Shown here: piece after piece, positions 61,815 through 64,000 of the stretch
Numbering within the stretch: position 1 is the first letter of the stretch
How the letters are laid out: each line of letters opens with the position of its first letter
Origin: Marivita lacus
GTDB lineage: Bacteria > Pseudomonadota > Alphaproteobacteria > Rhodobacterales > Rhodobacteraceae
NCBI RefSeq assembly: GCF_014637725.1
Contig: NZ_BMFC01000008.1
Coordinates: 62,001 to 126,000 of the forward strand
DNA: 64,000 nucleotides
Direction of reading: 5' to 3'
Notes under the pieces: generated by a model
What the model was told of the DNA's origin: nothing
What the model saw: only the letters and a program-made list of their open reading frames with translations
The model's database searches: none
Program-made: the position numbers and the translations under genes

Positions 61815-62231
61815 ATGACACAAACAGGCGCAGTGCCCGCAAAGGCACCCGAGTCCGAAAAGATCACCATCAACCTGGGTCATGTCGATCTTGGTCATAT
61901 CGAGTTGCTGGTGCGAGAAGGGTTCTATTCCAACCGCACCGATTTCATCCGCACCGCGATCCGCAACCAGATCGACCGGCACGCGGACACGGTCCGCCAG
62001 ATCGTCGTGCGCAAGAGCGTCGATCTGGGCCTGCGCCATATCACGCGAGACGAACTGGCAACTGCACAGTCGGCCGGCCAGATGCTGGACATCCGCGTCC
62101 TTGGCCTTGTCGTCATCGCGCAGGATGTCAGCGCCGATTTGGCCAAGGACACGATTGCCGGCCTGTCCGTTCTGGGCACGCTGCATGCCTCCGAGGCGGT
62201 CAAAGCAGCGCTTGCCGACCGCATCACCTGA
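61815..62231 (+). CDS. CopG-type ribbon-helix-helix DNA-binding protein
   Basis: ATG 61815 is preferred (138 residues, homologue-like start MTQTGAVPAKAPESEKITIN); an ATG at 61791 is also possible. The domain ITINLGHVDLGHIELLVREG, continuing FYSNRTDFIRTAIRNQI, is a ribbon-helix-helix fold used by CopG/NikR-type repressors and antitoxins. The C-terminal part is of unknown role. No toxin gene adjoins. It precedes a PHB-depolymerase-family esterase by 24 bases and may regulate it. Confidence 0.82.
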   Translation: MTQTGAVPAKAPESEKITINLGHVDLGHIELLVREGFYSNRTDFIRTAIRNQIDRHADTVRQIVVRKSVDLGLRHITRDELATAQSAGQMLDIRVLGLVVIAQDVSADLAKDTIAGLSVLGTLHASEAVKAALADRIT

Positions 62232-62255
62232 CACCCGAACCCCTGAAAGTAGCCA

Positions 62256-63431
62256 ATGACCAATCCCTTCACCCGCGGTATGGCCCGCGCCACCGACCTG
62301 ACCCGTGCCGGCAAGCTTGATGAGGCAACGGCGTTGATCCAGTCGCTCCTGATGCCGAACGCCACACCTGAGCATCCCACGACGACGGGCGACGACACCG
62401 CCATCGAGGGCACGTTCACCCGTCTGGACGACGCAGACCCCGCGCCGCCCAAGGAACCCCCGGCATCCTCCACCGCAAGGACCGCTACGGGCAAGGCCCG
62501 CAAGGGGCTGGGCGACACGCTGCGGGGGCTCGCGGCGGGTGGCATGCCGCTCCGCGATGCGTGGGCCTCGACAGCGGTCGCGCTTCCCGACGGGGCGCAA
62601 TTCCTGTCGCTGACGCATTCCGGCCCACAAGGCAGCCGGGATTACCGCCTATACGTTCCGGCCACGAAGCCAGAGGGGCCCATGCCGCTGATCGTGATGC
62701 TGCATGGTTGTACCCAGACGCCCGAGGATTTCGCCATCGGCACCGGCATGAACGCGTTGGCCGAAGAGGTCGGCTGCCTCGTCGCATGGCCCGCACAACC
62801 AAGCGGGGCGAACGCGCAGAAATGCTGGAACTGGTTCCGGCCCGAGGATCAGGGACGTGACCGTGGCGAACCGGCGCTGATCGCGGGGATCGTGCGCGAC
62901 ATCCTGCGCGAGCATCCAGCCGATGACGCCCGTGTCTACGCCGCCGGCCTGTCTGCGGGCGGGGCTGCGGCGGCCATCCTTGGCGCGGTCTACCCCGAAA
63001 TCTTTGCAGCGGTCGGCGTGCATTCCGGCCTGCCGGTCGGCAGTGCGCGGGATATGCCATCGGCCTTTGCCGCCATGCGCAGCGGTGCCATTGGCGGGGG
63101 GCGGTACGTGGCGGTTCCGACCATCGTGTTTCACGGATCAGCCGACACAACCGTGCACCCCGGCAACGGCGATGCGGTGCTGGCGCAAGCCCTGCGGGAC
63201 AAAACCGGTCTGACGCGCGGTCTGGTATCGGGCACGTCGGGGGGCGGGCGCAGTTTCCGCCAAACCCGCCATGACGATGCCGAGGGGCGCAGCGTCGCGG
63301 AGCTTTGGGAAATCGAAGGCGCAGGCCACGCCTGGTCCGGGGGGCAATCGGGGGGCAGCTACACCGACCCCAAGGGGCCGGAGGCATCGCGCGAAATGCT
63401 GCGGTTCTTCCTTCAGCACCACCTCTCCTGA
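62256..63431 (+). CDS. PHB depolymerase family esterase
   Basis: This 391-residue alpha/beta hydrolase of the LpqC/PHB-depolymerase type has a variable N-terminal region (1-110) and then the catalytic domain. The LIVMLHGCTQTPEDFA oxyanion region, Ser in YAAGLSAGGAAA, Asp in FHGSADTTVHPGN and His in EGAGHAWSGG form the triad. No clear signal peptide is present, so intracellular polyester or ester hydrolysis is likely. This fits the esterase PHB family commonly found with such RHH genes. Confidence 0.88.
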   Translation: MTNPFTRGMARATDLTRAGKLDEATALIQSLLMPNATPEHPTTTGDDTAIEGTFTRLDDADPAPPKEPPASSTARTATGKARKGLGDTLRGLAAGGMPLRDAWASTAVALPDGAQFLSLTHSGPQGSRDYRLYVPATKPEGPMPLIVMLHGCTQTPEDFAIGTGMNALAEEVGCLVAWPAQPSGANAQKCWNWFRPEDQGRDRGEPALIAGIVRDILREHPADDARVYAAGLSAGGAAAAILGAVYPEIFAAVGVHSGLPVGSARDMPSAFAAMRSGAIGGGRYVAVPTIVFHGSADTTVHPGNGDAVLAQALRDKTGLTRGLVSGTSGGGRSFRQTRHDDAEGRSVAELWEIEGAGHAWSGGQSGGSYTDPKGPEASREMLRFFLQHHLS

Positions 63432-63637
63432 CGGGCGGCCGACACCAAGAACCCGCCCCGGCCGTCCCGATGGAACGCCCCCAAGGTCTGCGGATTGTCT
63501 CTGTGACCATCCCCGCAGACAGGGGGCGCGCGTAGAACGTGCAGTATCTGGACAATTGATCCAGGCTTTGCCGCGGGTCTCATCACAAAATTCATGATGC
63601 CGCGCTCCGCCGCGCTGGATCCGGGGAATGTCAGATC

Positions 63638-63994
63638 ATGTCCGAGCCCATGCTTCGGGCGCACGACGGTCGCTATGTCGGAAAGACCGACATCTCCGAG
63701 ATCGGATCGGTCATTCTGCAAACGAATGGCTCCTTGACCGTCGTGCTTTGCGCTCGGTCCTGTGATGTTCATGGCACCCTGCCCACGCTGACCAGAATTC
63801 TGCTCGGCCGCAAACGGCGAGATGCGATTGCAAAAGGGCTCCAACTTGAAATCCCCTCCGATCCCGAGGAACGCCGCGCGGCCGTCAGGCGTTGGTGTGA
63901 TGCAGTGCGCAGAGTGTCCGAAGCAACCCCGCAAACGGACCGCTGTGGCGCTGTTCGAGGAGGGTTCCCATGTCACTCGACAAGGACAGAGTAA
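63638..63994 (+). CDS. Hypothetical protein (118 aa), uncertain
   Basis: The frame begins MSEPMLRAHDGRYVGKTDIS. The stretch ISEIGSVILQTNGSLTVV resembles the C-terminal domain strands of DUF421/YetF proteins, but the membrane part is missing, so it could be a remnant. The end overlaps the start of the next gene by 25 bases, which argues that the last codons are not real or that this is dead. No ribosome site is convincing. Confidence 0.35.
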   Translation: MSEPMLRAHDGRYVGKTDISEIGSVILQTNGSLTVVLCARSCDVHGTLPTLTRILLGRKRRDAIAKGLQLEIPSDPEERRAAVRRWCDAVRRVSEATPQTDRCGAVRGGFPCHSTRTE

Positions 63995-64000
63995 AAGGCT
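63970..64000 (+). CDS. Start of a CsbD-like stress protein gene (cut by window end)
   Basis: GAGGAGGG (about 63957-63964) lies six bases before ATG 63970. The visible residues MSLDKDRVKG match the N-terminus of CsbD-family proteins (NKDRVKG). Only ten residues are in view. Confidence 0.55.
   Translation, partial: MSLDKDRVKG

Noticed and set aside
1-64000. CRISPR arrays, tRNA or rRNA genes, prophage, plasmid origin
   Set aside because: No regularly spaced repeats, cloverleaf-like sequences, ribosomal RNA segments, phage structural genes or iteron/replication genes were seen.

Overview
The window looks like chromosomal DNA of an alphaproteobacterium, most likely a marine Rhodobacterales (Roseobacter-group) relative. 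The basis is inference from high-GC coding style, strong GGAGG-type ribosome binding sites, tight operons with ATGA overlaps, TRAP and Liv-type transporters, an RTX secretion substrate and several small proteins of Rhodobacterales type. No rRNA, tRNA, CRISPR array, prophage or intact insertion sequence was found.

Layout. (1) 1-1604: the 3' part of a PQQ alcohol dehydrogenase with a lanthanide-type Asp pair. (2) 1796-2600: a decayed ISL3 transposase. (3) 2620-22951: a large aromatic catabolism region. It holds an SCP2-like protein, an alpha/beta hydrolase and a beta-keto acid cleavage enzyme (BKACE); an intradiol dioxygenase (catA); a LysR regulator; a Liv-type ABC importer; benzoate dioxygenase and diol dehydrogenase (benABCD); muconate cycloisomerase (catB); a glycine-riboswitch-controlled deaminating flavoprotein; a MarR regulator; a hippurate-hydrolase-type M20 amidohydrolase; and a TRAP transporter. 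(4) 22952-28130: gene-poor DNA with remnants (HipA-like, aspartoacylase-like, Fis-type HTH), small proteins and one secreted protein. (5) 28138-48501: an RTX beta-helix protein, a NarL/LuxR regulator and a 12-gene alginate-type exopolysaccharide operon. (6) 48873-52157: stress-type genes (DUF892 protein, MscS channel, small proteins). (7) 52434-60832: a cytochrome oxidase (subunit I-III fusion, subunit II), an assembly factor and a three-subunit FAD/triheme dehydrogenase. (8) 61490-64000: a catalase remnant, a ribbon-helix-helix protein, a PHB-depolymerase-family esterase and the start of a CsbD-like gene.

How it fits together. Region 3 reads as one pathway. TRAP import of an acylated amino acid such as hippurate is followed by hydrolysis to benzoate plus glycine. 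Glycine is sensed by a riboswitch and probably oxidised by the flavoprotein. Benzoate passes through BenABCD and CatA/CatB toward 3-oxoadipate. The BKACE gene could then replace the usual CoA-transferase and thiolase. A 16-bp palindrome, GGTATCACCCGATACC, recurs with few changes before catA, before catB-benABCD and between marR and hipO, which suggests a common regulator. Region 5 has counterparts of AlgD, Alg8, Alg44, AlgA, AlgG, AlgI, AlgJ, AlgX, AlgF, AlgL and an enlarged AlgK-like protein. No AlgE porin gene is visible. Key catalytic or ligand residues appear lost in the AlgA isomerase half, AlgG, AlgL and the Alg44 PilZ domain, while the acetylation machinery keeps its motifs. All functional links are inference from sequence reading; no database search was run.
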